This document shows positions 23,648 through 32,938 of a stretch of DNA of 36,793 bases, piece after piece. The stretch is taken from the NCBI GenBank assembly GCA_018882895.1, contig VERF01000020.1, forward strand, positions 1 through 36,793. Reading direction: 5' to 3'. This DNA comes from Candidatus Kapaibacterium sp. Lineage in GTDB: Bacteria > Bacteroidota > Ignavibacteria > Kapaibacteriales > Kapaibacteriaceae. The position numbers and the translations under genes are program-made. Position 1 is the stretch's first letter; the number at the start of each line of letters is the position of its first letter. The notes beneath the pieces are model-generated. The model was not told where the DNA came from. It was given only the letters and a program-made list of their open reading frames with translations, and did no database searches.

Positions 23648-24628
23648 ATGAAATCACCAGTGCGCGTAGCCGTCACAGGCGCAGCCGGCCAGATCGGTTA
23701 CAGTCTTCTTTTCCGCATCGCCAGTGGCGAAATGCTTGGAAAGGACCAACCCGTCATTCTTCAACTGCTCGAGCTTACTCCTGCTCTCCAGGCACTGCGA
23801 GGCGTTGCCATGGAACTGGAAGATTGTGCGTTCCCGCTGCTTCACGGCATCGTGCAGAGCGACGATCCGATGGTTGCCTTCAAGGATGCAGACTACGCAC
23901 TGCTGGTTGGCGCCCGTCCACGCAGCAAGGGCATGGAGCGCAAGGATCTGCTCGAGGCCAATGCTCAGATCTTCACGGTGCAGGGCAAGGCACTCAACGC
24001 CGTTGCTAACCGCAACGTCAAGGTCGTCATCGTGGGCAACCCTGCCAACACCAACGCCCTGATCACAGCCAAGAGCGCACCGGATCTCGATCCGCGCAAC
24101 ATCACGGCCCTTATGCGCCTCGATCACAACCGAGCGATGGCACAGATCAACAACAAGACCGGAATCCACACCTCGCAGCTGAGCAAGATGACCGTATGGG
24201 GCAACCACTCGGTGACGCAGTATCCGGACGTGTCGAACCTGACAGCCAACGGCTCGCTGGTATGGCCGACGATCAACGATCAGGAATGGCTCGAGAACAC
24301 GTTCATCCCAACCGTTGCAAAGCGTGGCGCTGCGATCATCGAAGCACGCGGTTTCTCATCAGCCGCTTCGGCTGCCAACGCAGCCATCGAGCACATGCGC
24401 GATTGGGTGCTGGGTACTCCTGCGGGCGACTGGACCACGATGGGCATCCCCACCGATGGATCATACGGTATCGATGGTGATGTTGTCTATGGTTATCCGG
24501 TCACCTGCGCCAATGGCGTGTACTCGATCGTTCAAGGCCTGGAGATCAGCGACTTCTCCCGCGCGCGAATGCAGGCAACTCTCGACGAGTTGCTCGAAGA
24601 ACGCGCTGGCGTTCAGCATCTTTGGTGA
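23648..24628 (+). CDS. mdh: Malate dehydrogenase, NAD-dependent, cytosolic-like type
   Basis: The 326-residue enzyme interconverts malate and oxaloacetate. It has the nucleotide-binding [16 protein letters not shown], the substrate-loop [15 protein letters not shown] with key Arg residues, [22 protein letters not shown], and the catalytic His in [12 protein letters not shown]. The TGAAGQI start and length place it in the MDH type 2 group (TIGR01759) rather than the LDH-like bacterial MDHs. An AGGAT lies upstream of the ATG. A strong terminator follows. Confidence 0.95.
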   Translation: MKSPVRVAVTGAAGQIGYSLLFRIASGEMLGKDQPVILQLLELTPALQALRGVAMELEDCAFPLLHGIVQSDDPMVAFKDADYALLVGARPRSKGMERKDLLEANAQIFTVQGKALNAVANRNVKVVIVGNPANTNALITAKSAPDLDPRNITALMRLDHNRAMAQINNKTGIHTSQLSKMTVWGNHSVTQYPDVSNLTANGSLVWPTINDQEWLENTFIPTVAKRGAAIIEARGFSSAASAANAAIEHMRDWVLGTPAGDWTTMGIPTDGSYGIDGDVVYGYPVTCANGVYSIVQGLEISDFSRARMQATLDELLEERAGVQHLW

Positions 24629-24654
24629 GAACCGAATAAATCGAAATGATGAGC

Positions 24655-24683
24655 AAGGGGCGAGCAACAACTCGCCCCTTTTT
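24655..24683. terminator. Terminator between mdh and sixA
   Basis: A perfect 10-bp stem (24655-24664 with 24671-24680) closes a 6-base loop and is followed by TTTTTC on the plus strand. For the convergent sixA transcript the hairpin is present but its T run is weak. The arms are also copies of the AAGGGGC motif that is common in this window. Confidence 0.9.
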
Positions 24684-25105
24684 CATTTCATCCGGATCTC
24701 CACCACGGCTGAAGTCGACATTGCCGTTACCCGACCCGACGTCAGGCCATAGCAGAGCTCGAGCACACCGGGGTTGTGACCCACAAGCACGACGGTGCCC
24801 TCAAGAGCGCCAAGCTCTCGCACGATATCCCGAAGAGTATCGACGCTTGCGTCATAGATGCGTTCATCCCACTCGATCCTGTCAGCCGCCCACCCGTATG
24901 CGGCGGCAATGATCTCAGCGGTCATTGCCGTTCGACGTGCCGGAGAAGCAACGATGGCGGTCAAGCTCGGATGACGCTTTGCAAGCTCTTCGGCAACTCG
25001 GCGAGCATCCTCTATGCCCTGCTTGGCAAGGGGGCGATCATAATCGACCGTGTGAAGATGGGCCGACTCGGCCTTGGCATGGCGAACGACGATGAGCGTC
25101 TGCAT
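24683..25105 (-). CDS. sixA: SixA-type phosphohistidine phosphatase
   Basis: The 140-residue histidine phosphatase has the RHG-family start LIVVRHAKAES (catalytic His in RHA), the Arg in SPARRTAMTAEI, and VVLVGHNPGVLEL with the second His. Size and motifs match SixA, which in E. coli removes phosphate from histidine phosphotransfer proteins. The partner here is unknown. It is the last gene of a four-gene minus-strand operon beginning with murG, 7 bp after the upstream gene. Confidence 0.88.
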   Translation of the reverse strand: MQTLIVVRHAKAESAHLHTVDYDRPLAKQGIEDARRVAEELAKRHPSLTAIVASPARRTAMTAEIIAAAYGWAADRIEWDERIYDASVDTLRDIVRELGALEGTVVLVGHNPGVLELCYGLTSGRVTAMSTSAVVEIRMK

Positions 25106-25112
25106 AAGGTGG

Positions 25113-25700
25113 CTATTGCGTGCGGACCGTGAAAAGCAACACCACCGTCACGGCGGCCGCCGCCACGTAGATGAGCGGCTCAAGGACGTCATCCCAAACG
25201 GAATTTGCCGCATCGGGAACCACGCCGTGTGCTGCCTGGTGCTGTCGAGACTGAAAAGCATCAACCTTCTGACGTGTCAGTGTCGTTCGCTGCGTGATCG
25301 TCGGTAACGCCGCCATGCGGCCCCGACAAGTGGAGGTGAGCTTGACCACGATGGTGCGTTCCACGCTGTCCCGGTCCGGCATGGCCGAGTAACGTGTCGA
25401 GGCGTCTTCGATGACAATGTTCAGCGCCGCCCTTTCGTCGGCATCTGTTGTTGTCTGCAAGCCCCTTTCCTGAAAGCGTCGCAGCACCAACGACCGCACC
25501 CATGATGCGTCAGGATGATCCGCCACACGGATCGGCACGGCATCGCCCTGTGCGTAATCGCAACGGGCAATCATTGTGTCGGCCAGATCCCGCACCGATG
25601 CCTCGATCACATCGATCGTGTGCGGAGGATCACCGGCGATCTGTCCCATCGCCGAGGTGGCAAGCGCGCACCAAAGAAGCGCCGTGAAGATCTTCGTCAC
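25113..25700 (-). CDS. Secreted protein with C-terminal membrane anchor, unknown
   Basis: The 195-residue protein has a signal peptide (about 1-19, ending AMGQ). A mixed alpha/beta region of about 150 residues follows, with the fragments ASVRDLADTMIARCDYAQGD and ALNIVIEDASTRYSA. A C-terminal hydrophobic helix (about 172-190) is followed by RTQ. Most of the protein would face the periplasm, held by the C-terminal helix. I do not recognise the family. Its start overlaps the stop of the PH-like gene (ATGA at 25700-25697), which argues for coupled translation in the murG operon. Confidence 0.7.
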   Translation of the reverse strand: MTKIFTALLWCALATSAMGQIAGDPPHTIDVIEASVRDLADTMIARCDYAQGDAVPIRVADHPDASWVRSLVLRRFQERGLQTTTDADERAALNIVIEDASTRYSAMPDRDSVERTIVVKLTSTCRGRMAALPTITQRTTLTRQKVDAFQSRQHQAAHGVVPDAANSVWDDVLEPLIYVAAAAVTVVLLFTVRTQ

Positions 25701-26191
25701 GACGTCAAACCGGCGTGGTTGTGACGTAGGGCCAGCACGGCCGTCACCAGATCCTCATCACGGTCCGACAGTGCAGGACGGATGCGAAGGGGCCGACGTC
25801 GGTCCTTGATGTGCAACCGAATCATCGGCGTGGTGGGACGCACCCGCACCCTTCGGTCCTTGCCGATGATGATGCGGTCGATCTCGTCCGATGTGAAGGT
25901 CCTCTCGTGAAAGCGGTTGACGAAGGTGATGAAGTCCGGACCCACGATGATTACGCGATCCATGATCATCTCACCGATGAGGGCCACCACCGAGAGTGCC
26001 ACAAACAGACTCAGCACAACAACCACAGGGTCGTTGAGCATCACCACTACCAGCCCCTGCTGGAGCTGACTGAAGTACAGCGCGCGGATGACGACGTACA
26101 GGATCAACGTCAGCGCATAGACTGCCACCGACTGCCAATAGAAGTCCAGCTGAACATGGAATGCGTTTGTCGTATGTCGTCGTTCACTCAT
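25697..26191 (-). CDS. Two-helix membrane protein with a PH-like cytoplasmic domain
   Basis: The 164-residue protein starts at the ATG at 26191, which overlaps the murG stop as ATGA. Two membrane helices (about 20-40 and 55-78) precede a beta-rich tail (about 80-150, IIVGPDFITFVNRF then EIDRIIIGKDRR and IRLHIKDRRRPLRI). This pattern resembles bacterial PH-domain proteins (bPH). The tail is strongly basic. No specific function is known. The frame extends upstream to 26209, but the coupled ATG is more likely. Confidence 0.72.
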   Translation of the reverse strand: MSERRHTTNAFHVQLDFYWQSVAVYALTLILYVVIRALYFSQLQQGLVVVMLNDPVVVVLSLFVALSVVALIGEMIMDRVIIVGPDFITFVNRFHERTFTSDEIDRIIIGKDRRVRVRPTTPMIRLHIKDRRRPLRIRPALSDRDEDLVTAVLALRHNHAGLTS

Positions 26192-27297
26192 TTGCGCGCC
26201 CCCTTCCACGAACTTACGTCCATGATCAGCTGAGCCACATCGCGCGCGGCTTCGGGCCGGCCAAGTTCGCCCATTCGGCGTGCCATCTCGGTGCGTTGCA
26301 CCGCATCGTTCATAAGTCCATCAACGGTCGACAGTAGCTGCGCATCCAATTGGTCGTTGTCCAGAACCATGGCGGCACCATGGCGTTCCGCCACACCGGC
26401 GTTGTGGCGCTGCTCATTCGTCGACGCCGACGGAAGGGGCACCAGCACGGCTGGTTTGGCCACGATGCCGAGTTCGGCGATCGTTGTGGCACCACTGCGC
26501 GAGACTACGACATCGGCTGCCGCATAGGCCGCCCCCATGTTGTCGATGAACTCCACCATTCGCACGTTCTCCGGCAGGGGGCGAGAGCAGACATGACCCT
26601 TGCCGGTCTGCCAGAGCACCTGCCACGGACGCGACGCGATCTCATCGAATGAGGCCTCAACGGCGGTATTGATCGCCCGCGCGCCAAGGCTTCCGCCAAA
26701 GATGAGCACGGTCTCGCGCTCGGGATCCAGACCCCACCACGTGCGCGCATCGTGCGACGAGGTCGATCGATCGATCTGCGTTCGCACGGGATTTCCCAAT
26801 ACATGCAGACGGTCCTGCATCGCAGCCGGATAGAATGCGCGACTGTCCTCAAAGGCAAGCACGACCGCCGCAGCATGCGGAACGAGTCGCGAATTGCTCT
26901 TACCCGGATTCAGATTCGATTCCAACACCACCAGAGGAACACCTTCACGCGCGGCGGCAATGCCCGCAGGGTAACTGATGTAGGCGCCCGTGCAGATGAC
27001 GGCGTGAGGCTTGAACCTGCCGATGGCCTTACGTGCAATGGAGATCGACCGCATGATCTTGAAGGGCAGGGTAAGCGTCGACAACGTCAGCCCACGAAAC
27101 CCCTCGATCGGCATGCCGATGTAGTCGTACCCCATCGACGGTATAAGACGCGTCTCCATACGGTCGAGACTTCCCAGGAAAAGGGGCGTGCATTGACCAT
27201 TGGTGAGCTCGGCCAACTGTTCGATAACGGCAACGGCCGGAAAGATATGTCCGCCCGTACCACCACAGGCGACAACAACGCGAAGCGCGTCGCTCAT
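26188..27297 (-). CDS. murG: UDP-GlcNAc:lipid I N-acetylglucosaminyltransferase
   Basis: The 369-residue enzyme makes lipid II at the inner face of the cytoplasmic membrane. It shows the N-terminal GGTGGHIFPAVAV loop, ICTGAYISYPAGIAA, LESNLNPGKSNS, the second glycine loop FGGSLGARAIN, and SRSGATTIAELGI with LPSASTNEQRHNA in the UDP-sugar site. Length is normal. It is not within a dcw cluster here: no murC or ftsW is adjacent. It is the first gene of a coupled operon with a PH-like protein, an unknown anchored protein and sixA. GAGG lies upstream of the ATG. Confidence 0.95.
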   Translation of the reverse strand: MSDALRVVVACGGTGGHIFPAVAVIEQLAELTNGQCTPLFLGSLDRMETRLIPSMGYDYIGMPIEGFRGLTLSTLTLPFKIMRSISIARKAIGRFKPHAVICTGAYISYPAGIAAAREGVPLVVLESNLNPGKSNSRLVPHAAAVVLAFEDSRAFYPAAMQDRLHVLGNPVRTQIDRSTSSHDARTWWGLDPERETVLIFGGSLGARAINTAVEASFDEIASRPWQVLWQTGKGHVCSRPLPENVRMVEFIDNMGAAYAAADVVVSRSGATTIAELGIVAKPAVLVPLPSASTNEQRHNAGVAERHGAAMVLDNDQLDAQLLSTVDGLMNDAVQRTEMARRMGELGRPEAARDVAQLIMDVSSWKGARK

Positions 27298-27398
27298 GGA
27301 TGATGCCTCAATAATGCCATTGGCGGTGAATCATGGCCGGCAAAATAGGCCCTCTTGCGTAATTTCAGGCCACGTAACGTACCGTAACAGGGGTCTTC

Positions 27399-28112
27399 AT
27401 GCGGCATCTTCTCTTGGCTCTCACGCTGGTCTTCACCGCCGGCGTCCTGAGAGCGCAGCAACCAAACGTCAGGCAATACATCCAGCAGGTTGCCGCCGGG
27501 TGGACGTCGGATGCCAAGAAGGCGCTGCCGGATCTGCTTATCGACTCACCGGATGATCCGGGAGTGCTGTTTCTGCATGCCTCACTGATCGAAGACACAA
27601 AAAAGGCAAGCCCCCTACTTGAGCGCATAATCGACGCATTCCCCAAGTCCGAATGGGCCGACGATGCCCTGGCACGCATGACGATCATGGCGGCCACGAA
27701 GAACGACGTTGAAAGGGCCCGCAAGACGTTTGGCACGATGCGTGACCAGTACTCGCAGAGCGAACTGCTACCAATGGTGTACGAGGTAATGCGTGCAACG
27801 GTTGGCGCACCTGCTCCGTCCGATCGCGCGGCATCCGCTCCGGCGGCCAAGCCCGCAGCGGCAGCCGCACCAAAGGTTGCTACCACATACACGATGTCGG
27901 TGATGACCACCACAAATCGCACCGATGCCAACAAGTTTGCCGCCAAGCTTAAGCGAAAGGGTCTCAAGGCCGCGGTCATTCAGCTTCCAGGCACGGCGGT
28001 GACGCGCTTCTCTGTGCGCGTTGGCGAATACGACACCGAGGCAGAGGCACTCAAGGAATTGGTCCTGGTCCGCTCCGCCTGCGATTGCAAACCCGTTGTC
28101 GTCAAGAAGTAA
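27399..28112 (+). CDS. Exported SPOR-domain protein
   Basis: The 237-residue product has a signal peptide (about 1-19, ending LRAQ). A helical TPR-like half (about 22-135, with SPDDPGVLFLHASLIED and RIIDAFPKSEWADDALARM) is followed by an Ala/Pro linker. The C-terminal SPOR domain (about 155-235) has YTMSVMTTTNRTDANKFAAKL and FSVRVGEYDTEAEALKEL. SPOR domains bind denuded septal peptidoglycan, so a role at the division site or wall is likely. AGGGG precedes the ATG. The Wzi-like gene begins 14 bp after its stop, probably in the same operon. Confidence 0.85.
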   Translation: MRHLLLALTLVFTAGVLRAQQPNVRQYIQQVAAGWTSDAKKALPDLLIDSPDDPGVLFLHASLIEDTKKASPLLERIIDAFPKSEWADDALARMTIMAATKNDVERARKTFGTMRDQYSQSELLPMVYEVMRATVGAPAPSDRAASAPAAKPAAAAAPKVATTYTMSVMTTTNRTDANKFAAKLKRKGLKAAVIQLPGTAVTRFSVRVGEYDTEAEALKELVLVRSACDCKPVVVKK

Positions 28113-28126
28113 TCGCTGCTACGATC

Positions 28127-29794
28127 ATGTCGACGCGACTGGTAAGCCCCCTGCTGCTGGCATTGCTTTTGGCAGGCGCCGGCGTTCTTCGTGCGCAGAG
28201 TGCCGACGTAAATGCCGAGCGAGTTTCAATCGATGCTCAGATGCTTCGTTCGCTCGACGGAACAGCCTCGCTCATGGAGTCATCGGTGTTTCCGCAGAGC
28301 ATGATCAACCTCTCGGAACTGGCTCGCGACTCATCGGATTCATTCGCACGTTGGGTGGGATCATATTACAGCACCGTCATGCCCAATGCACCGTCTACGG
28401 ATGGCATGCACGTGGGTCGCATCACCGATGGACGCTGGCGTGGCCTGGTGCAGGCCGACGACGTGGTGCGCTTTCAGGCAGATGCATCCCTGATGCTGCG
28501 CGGTGGGTGGACCACCAATGAACAGAACACAAAGCCATTCCTGCTTGCACGCCCGTCACTGCGTTTCATGGGCTCCATGGCAGGGGGCTTCGGGTACTTT
28601 CTGGATCTTTCGAATGGCAGACGTTTTCTCGGCGGCTCTCGGCGCATAGCACGCACCGATCCGACACTTGCCCGCACAACAAAGTTCGTCAGCGAAGACA
28701 CGTCATTCTTCGATCGCTACGTTGGCTTCGTTCAGTATCAGACGTCATGGATGCGGATCCGCTATGGGCGCGAGGCCATGCAATGGGGAGCAAGCCCCAT
28801 TGACAACTTCGTTCACTCCCTGGAAGCCCCTTTGCTTGACGGGTTGCTGATCGATGTACCATACAAGAGTGTGCGCTATACGATGACGCACTCAAGTGCC
28901 AACAGTCTGGACACATCGGGCAACTCCGTTCCCGGCAAATTCATTGCCACACATCGTGTTGCCTTCGAACCAACCGATTGGCTGAATATCGCCGTCAACG
29001 ACATGATCGTCTACTGGGGTAGGGGGCTGGACTTTGCCTATCTGAATCCACTGGCCTTCTTTGTGAGCGCCGGCTTGTCGACGAAGGAACGCAACCTGAA
29101 CGACAACTCGATGCTGAGCTTCGATGTGGCCGTTCGTCCCATGCAGGGGATGCGCGCGTACGCGGCAATGGTCATCGATGATATCGGCTTTGGTACGCTG
29201 GGAGACACGTCGCGCCGTGGTAACAACAACAAGTTCGCCTATCAGGTTGGAGTTTCGCAGGCGCTTGGCTCGCCGGGCGCATCGTCACGATCGATGTTCA
29301 CGCTCGAGTATGCCCGCATCGATCCATTCACCTTCACGCACCGCAGCATCAACGCATCGTACTCTACGTTTGGTGCATCCATCGGCTACGACATGCAGCC
29401 GAATTCAGATCGCCTGGCGCTGCAGGCAAGGCATTGGTTCACGCCTCGCACATCGGTTCGCGTTGATCTCGATTACACCCGTAACGGCGAGAACCTACTT
29501 GATGCCAACGGCAGCATTCTCACGGCTGAGGATCCGTATTGGCCCGGCTCTGGGGCACTGGTTGCCATCGGAAACGTCGGTGGCGACATTTTGCGCGGCG
29601 ATGGAGACTTCATCTTTGGCAACCGCTTCCTGCGAGGCAATGTCAGCTATCAACGTCGCGCACGCGTTTGGTTCTCAGCCGAGTGGATGCCAAACTTCTT
29701 TACGGACTTCCGGATTGGCTACACCAATCGCAATGGTGGGAACAACCCTGAGTCGTTTCTCTTTGGGAGTCTCGAAGTCCGCATCGGTTACTGA
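28127..29794 (+). CDS. Wzi-like outer-membrane barrel, capsule assembly family
   Basis: The 555-residue product starts at the ATG at 28127; the earlier in-frame start lies inside the upstream gene. A signal peptide (about 1-23, ending LRAQ) precedes many amphipathic beta strands, ending FLFGSLEVRIGY with the terminal aromatic expected of an outer-membrane barrel. The segments RYGREAMQWGASPIDNF, IVYWGRGLDFAYLNPLAF and FFTDFRIGYTNRNGG fit the capsule-assembly Wzi family of Bacteroidota. The ligand is not known. It ends only 5 bp from the convergent Omp28-type gene. Confidence 0.75.
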   Translation: MSTRLVSPLLLALLLAGAGVLRAQSADVNAERVSIDAQMLRSLDGTASLMESSVFPQSMINLSELARDSSDSFARWVGSYYSTVMPNAPSTDGMHVGRITDGRWRGLVQADDVVRFQADASLMLRGGWTTNEQNTKPFLLARPSLRFMGSMAGGFGYFLDLSNGRRFLGGSRRIARTDPTLARTTKFVSEDTSFFDRYVGFVQYQTSWMRIRYGREAMQWGASPIDNFVHSLEAPLLDGLLIDVPYKSVRYTMTHSSANSLDTSGNSVPGKFIATHRVAFEPTDWLNIAVNDMIVYWGRGLDFAYLNPLAFFVSAGLSTKERNLNDNSMLSFDVAVRPMQGMRAYAAMVIDDIGFGTLGDTSRRGNNNKFAYQVGVSQALGSPGASSRSMFTLEYARIDPFTFTHRSINASYSTFGASIGYDMQPNSDRLALQARHWFTPRTSVRVDLDYTRNGENLLDANGSILTAEDPYWPGSGALVAIGNVGGDILRGDGDFIFGNRFLRGNVSYQRRARVWFSAEWMPNFFTDFRIGYTNRNGGNNPESFLFGSLEVRIGY

Positions 29795-29799
29795 CCCGA

Positions 29800-30705
29800 T
29801 TACGGCACGAACTTCTGTTTGACCACCTGAAGAACTTCACGGGTGGTACTGGCCTTGTGAGCAAAGGCCACGAGCTCGCAATTCTTCAAGGTCCACACAT
29901 TCAATGTATCGGCCGTGTTTAGCTTTTCGGCGGGGATCTCGTACCTCACTGTGCGCGTGATAACGGTTCCCTTCGGGACCGGCGTCGGATTCAGCGTGTC
30001 GCCCCACGTGCCATTGAAGGAAGTACGCAGAACATGTTCGAATTCGTAGTCTTCTATATGTGACGGCGTCCTGCGATAATCCTTCTGATCGCCAATGATG
30101 CCGTTCTCCTGCAGCCACACACTGATATTGGTCGAGGCATCGATGTTCTGCAACGCGGTGGCACGCACCGTGACGATCACGGTACGGCGCTCAGGGTAGT
30201 ACGTATGACTCAGGGCGAGGTCCACCACCGGTTGCAGCGGAAGCAGCTGCGCCACGGCCGGTTCCCAATTCTTCATTCCCTGGATGATGCGATTATTCAA
30301 CGTCACGCGGTTGACGAGTCCATTCGGATTGCCCGCACGGCTGATGCGGAAGGCCTGATCGAGCGCAACGCCGGCCGGGCACGTCAGGTCACGCACGAAG
30401 TCCGGTGGTTCCACCACGGCGAAGCCCCCTGCATGAATGGCTGTAACGATCACGCGTCCGTTGTTGTCGGCATAGATCTTCGCTGCCACGTCGGCCGCTT
30501 CCGGACAGTTTCCGCAGGTATGTCCGGTATAGTCTTCAAGCAACACATGCTGCAGGCCACCGGTCGAGACCACCGTCGATGACGTATCGCGAAGCGTCGT
30601 ATCGACCGGCACGATAGGGTTCTTTTCGTACGGACCTTCGATCACATCACAGGATGTCCCGATAATGCTGATGGCAAGAGCCAGAGTAATGAGAAGGGGC
30701 TTCAT
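29800..30705 (-). CDS. Omp28-type outer-membrane lipoprotein with CxxC motif
   Basis: The 301-residue product has a lipoprotein signal ending GTSC (Cys19). A thioredoxin-like start follows, LLEDYTGHTCGNCPEAAD, with CGNC at 64-67, and the Omp28-like region continues through IYADNNGRVIVTAIHAGGF. The C-terminal half is beta-rich. Omp28-type proteins are surface lipoproteins of Bacteroidota with an uncertain role; the CxxC suggests thiol redox activity or a disulfide. It is the third gene after TlpA and DUF6029, 9 bp after the barrel gene. Confidence 0.85.
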   Translation of the reverse strand: MKPLLITLALAISIIGTSCDVIEGPYEKNPIVPVDTTLRDTSSTVVSTGGLQHVLLEDYTGHTCGNCPEAADVAAKIYADNNGRVIVTAIHAGGFAVVEPPDFVRDLTCPAGVALDQAFRISRAGNPNGLVNRVTLNNRIIQGMKNWEPAVAQLLPLQPVVDLALSHTYYPERRTVIVTVRATALQNIDASTNISVWLQENGIIGDQKDYRRTPSHIEDYEFEHVLRTSFNGTWGDTLNPTPVPKGTVITRTVRYEIPAEKLNTADTLNVWTLKNCELVAFAHKASTTREVLQVVKQKFVP

Positions 30706-30714
30706 GGTGCCTGC

Positions 30715-32382
30715 TCAGAATGTGTACGTGATACTCATCGACGCGCCGTTGGAGGCAGGAACTGGACGGCAGATACCGCCAACGCACAGGATACCGCCAC
30801 GAACCCGGCCATAGCCGGCCTGGATCCGCAATGCATCCTTGGAGTAGGCGACCGATGCATTTGGATAGTGTACACGCAGCGCTTCTTCTTCGTTCCCAAA
30901 ATTGTATTCATTGAAGAGCGTGAAGAACCAGTGCGGAGACACCGTGTACTCGGCAAGTGCCATGATCCAGTCACCGTTCTGCAGGGCCTTCTTCACACCT
31001 GGCTCATGGGTGACGTCCATGTACTGCAGCTCAGTGCGAAGACTCTGATTCTTGGCCGTCTTGAACCACAGCTCCAGGCAGACGAAGCTCGCGTTGATGA
31101 TGCCGTAGATCTTTTCGCCCGGGGCGGCCCGACGTTCAATGACGTCCTGGTTGTAGTCGAGGTTGACGTATGTGAGCGTGGTCTTGAAATCACGACCGAA
31201 CTTCCGCTGGATCTCGATGTTCACATCGCGGTAGTAGAGATCGTCTCCCCACATGAACTCGGCGTCATACGTGTACGGTCCGGTATGCGTCGTATCCAGA
31301 CCATGGATCAGCGAACCATTCAGGGTGATCATGGTCTCATCATTGCCCAGCCAGCCCCCTTTCGGAATCGTCCATGCAACATCTGCCTGAAGAGCAAACT
31401 CTCCCGTCGGCTGTGTGGCATACGGATAGAGCGTGATCAGGCGAAGCGTATGCTGCTTGGAAAGAGCAGGCAGATAATTGACCTGCTGGGCAAAGCCCGT
31501 AGCGGTACGGTCACTGCGTAGGTCCATGTTATCGATGCGCTTGGCAGCGATGTTGATGCCGAGTCCCGTACCGGCCCATGATGCACTGGCATAGATGGCC
31601 GAGCCCGGATTGAAGGAGCTGGCATTGGTCGCGCTTGGGTCATTGATCTTATAGGCGTACTCAAAGTCGAGCGACAGATCATGCACCACAAGGTTGGCGC
31701 GGGTTGACCATGCGAACACGTTCTCGGGGATCTTCAACACGTCCTGGTCATCGGCCTGAAAGCGACTCACTCCGCTGAGGCCGAGCGTGAGCCGTGTCCC
31801 TTCCGGCAGAAGGTCGGACTTAAGCTGGTTGACGTCGAGATCCAGATCTGCACCGCGCATGATACCGTCGCTCAGAGCGAAGAATGCCCTCTGACGGCCG
31901 ATCAGACCGGTGATGGTCATACCTTCCGTGGGCATATACTTCAGGCGGACGCCGTCGATCGAGTTGTCGAATCCGAGATTGCGTTCCTCGTAGGTACGCA
32001 GGATCATTCCGCTGCCGAACTGCTCATAGAAGTTGCCGGCAGTGACCTCGAATGTCTCGTCGGCGAACTTCACAAACCGATATGGAATGCCTATTCCCGT
32101 TCCGGCACCCGATGATCCGAAACGCGGGTCGATACCGAGAAGGGGCCCTTGATACGACTCAAAGCGCACTCCGGCCGAGAACTTGCCGCGCTGCAAGGTG
32201 AGATTGAAAAATGTATTCGACAGGATCTGCTCCGGAACATCCGGGGCACCGATCAGAGAATCGGCTCCATACTGCTGAACATCCGTCTGCAGCGAGCCGT
32301 TGATGATCGTATTGTCACCGGAATCACCACCCTGTGCCCGGGCCATGACGCCGCAGCAGAGCAACGCAAGCAAAACCTTCAT
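30715..32382 (-). CDS. DUF6029-like outer-membrane barrel
   Basis: The 555-residue product has a signal peptide (about 1-17, MARAQ) and a long barrel: repeated beta strands, YEQFGSGMILRTYEERNLGFDNSIDGVRLKY near the first quarter in two adjoining strands, and the terminal SMSITYTF. It matches the DUF6029 barrels found beside Omp28 proteins. A C-terminal loop carries a Cys pair (CVGGIC), and another Cys lies in SFVCLELW. Translation may begin at the ATG at 32382, or at a GTG at 32388 that overlaps the TlpA stop; AGGGA lies upstream of both. Confidence 0.75.
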   Translation of the reverse strand: MKVLLALLCCGVMARAQGGDSGDNTIINGSLQTDVQQYGADSLIGAPDVPEQILSNTFFNLTLQRGKFSAGVRFESYQGPLLGIDPRFGSSGAGTGIGIPYRFVKFADETFEVTAGNFYEQFGSGMILRTYEERNLGFDNSIDGVRLKYMPTEGMTITGLIGRQRAFFALSDGIMRGADLDLDVNQLKSDLLPEGTRLTLGLSGVSRFQADDQDVLKIPENVFAWSTRANLVVHDLSLDFEYAYKINDPSATNASSFNPGSAIYASASWAGTGLGINIAAKRIDNMDLRSDRTATGFAQQVNYLPALSKQHTLRLITLYPYATQPTGEFALQADVAWTIPKGGWLGNDETMITLNGSLIHGLDTTHTGPYTYDAEFMWGDDLYYRDVNIEIQRKFGRDFKTTLTYVNLDYNQDVIERRAAPGEKIYGIINASFVCLELWFKTAKNQSLRTELQYMDVTHEPGVKKALQNGDWIMALAEYTVSPHWFFTLFNEYNFGNEEEALRVHYPNASVAYSKDALRIQAGYGRVRGGILCVGGICRPVPASNGASMSITYTF

Positions 32383-32384
32383 TG

Positions 32385-32891
32385 TCACTGCTTCCCTGTC
32401 AGCTTCTTCAGAAGCTGTTCGAGTTCTTCCTCATCGCCGGAGGAGTACGCACTGTGTGAGAACACCACCTTGCCGTTCTGGATGACGAAGGTGTGCGGAA
32501 CGTTATTCACGTTCATGGCGCGCTTGAACTCTTGATTCACATCCAGGAGTACCTCATAGCCCCACGTGCGAGACTTAATGAAGGGGGCGACCTTGGACGC
32601 GTTCCGTGCATCGTCGATCGACACGGCAACGAGCGAAGCCCCGTACTTTTCCTGCCACTCCGGATAGAGCGAATGATACGTCTGCAGTTCCTGGATGCAT
32701 GGTTTGCACCATGTTGCCCAGAAGCTGATGATCACCGGTTTGTCCGTTGTCCCGAAATCGGCCGTGTTGACGATCGTGCCGGCAACGTTCTTGATCTTCA
32801 CTGACGGAATCTTGGCCCCCGGAGAGTCCTGGGCCCTGAGGCCGACCGTAAGAACGAGCGCCACGATGACACTCAGAATCGTCTTTACCAC
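32385..32891 (-). CDS. TlpA-family periplasmic thioredoxin
   Basis: The 168-residue product has a signal peptide (about 1-20, LRAQ) and a thioredoxin fold with the active site WCKPC (61-65), the cis-Pro region NVPHTFVIQNGK, and an AhpC/TlpA-like SFWATW start. It is expected in the periplasm as a thiol-disulfide oxidoreductase, reducing or isomerising cysteines of envelope proteins. The DUF6029 barrel follows with essentially no gap and the Omp28-type lipoprotein follows that, both with Cys pairs. Confidence 0.9.
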   Translation of the reverse strand: MVKTILSVIVALVLTVGLRAQDSPGAKIPSVKIKNVAGTIVNTADFGTTDKPVIISFWATWCKPCIQELQTYHSLYPEWQEKYGASLVAVSIDDARNASKVAPFIKSRTWGYEVLLDVNQEFKRAMNVNNVPHTFVIQNGKVVFSHSAYSSGDEEELEQLLKKLTGKQ

Positions 32892-32930
32892 GTAAGCTCC
32901 CGCTGTCGAGAAAAATCGGTGGCGAGGCCC

Positions 32931-32938
32931 TAGATTTG
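32931..32938 (+). promoter_or_regulatory. Promoter core of the T9SS cargo gene
   Basis: TAGATTTG, followed by CA, matches TAnnTTTG. It lies 32 bp before the ATG at 32971 and between divergent genes, where a promoter is expected. It shares TAG[G/A]TTTGCA with the sites at 13844 and 19150. Confidence 0.4.
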
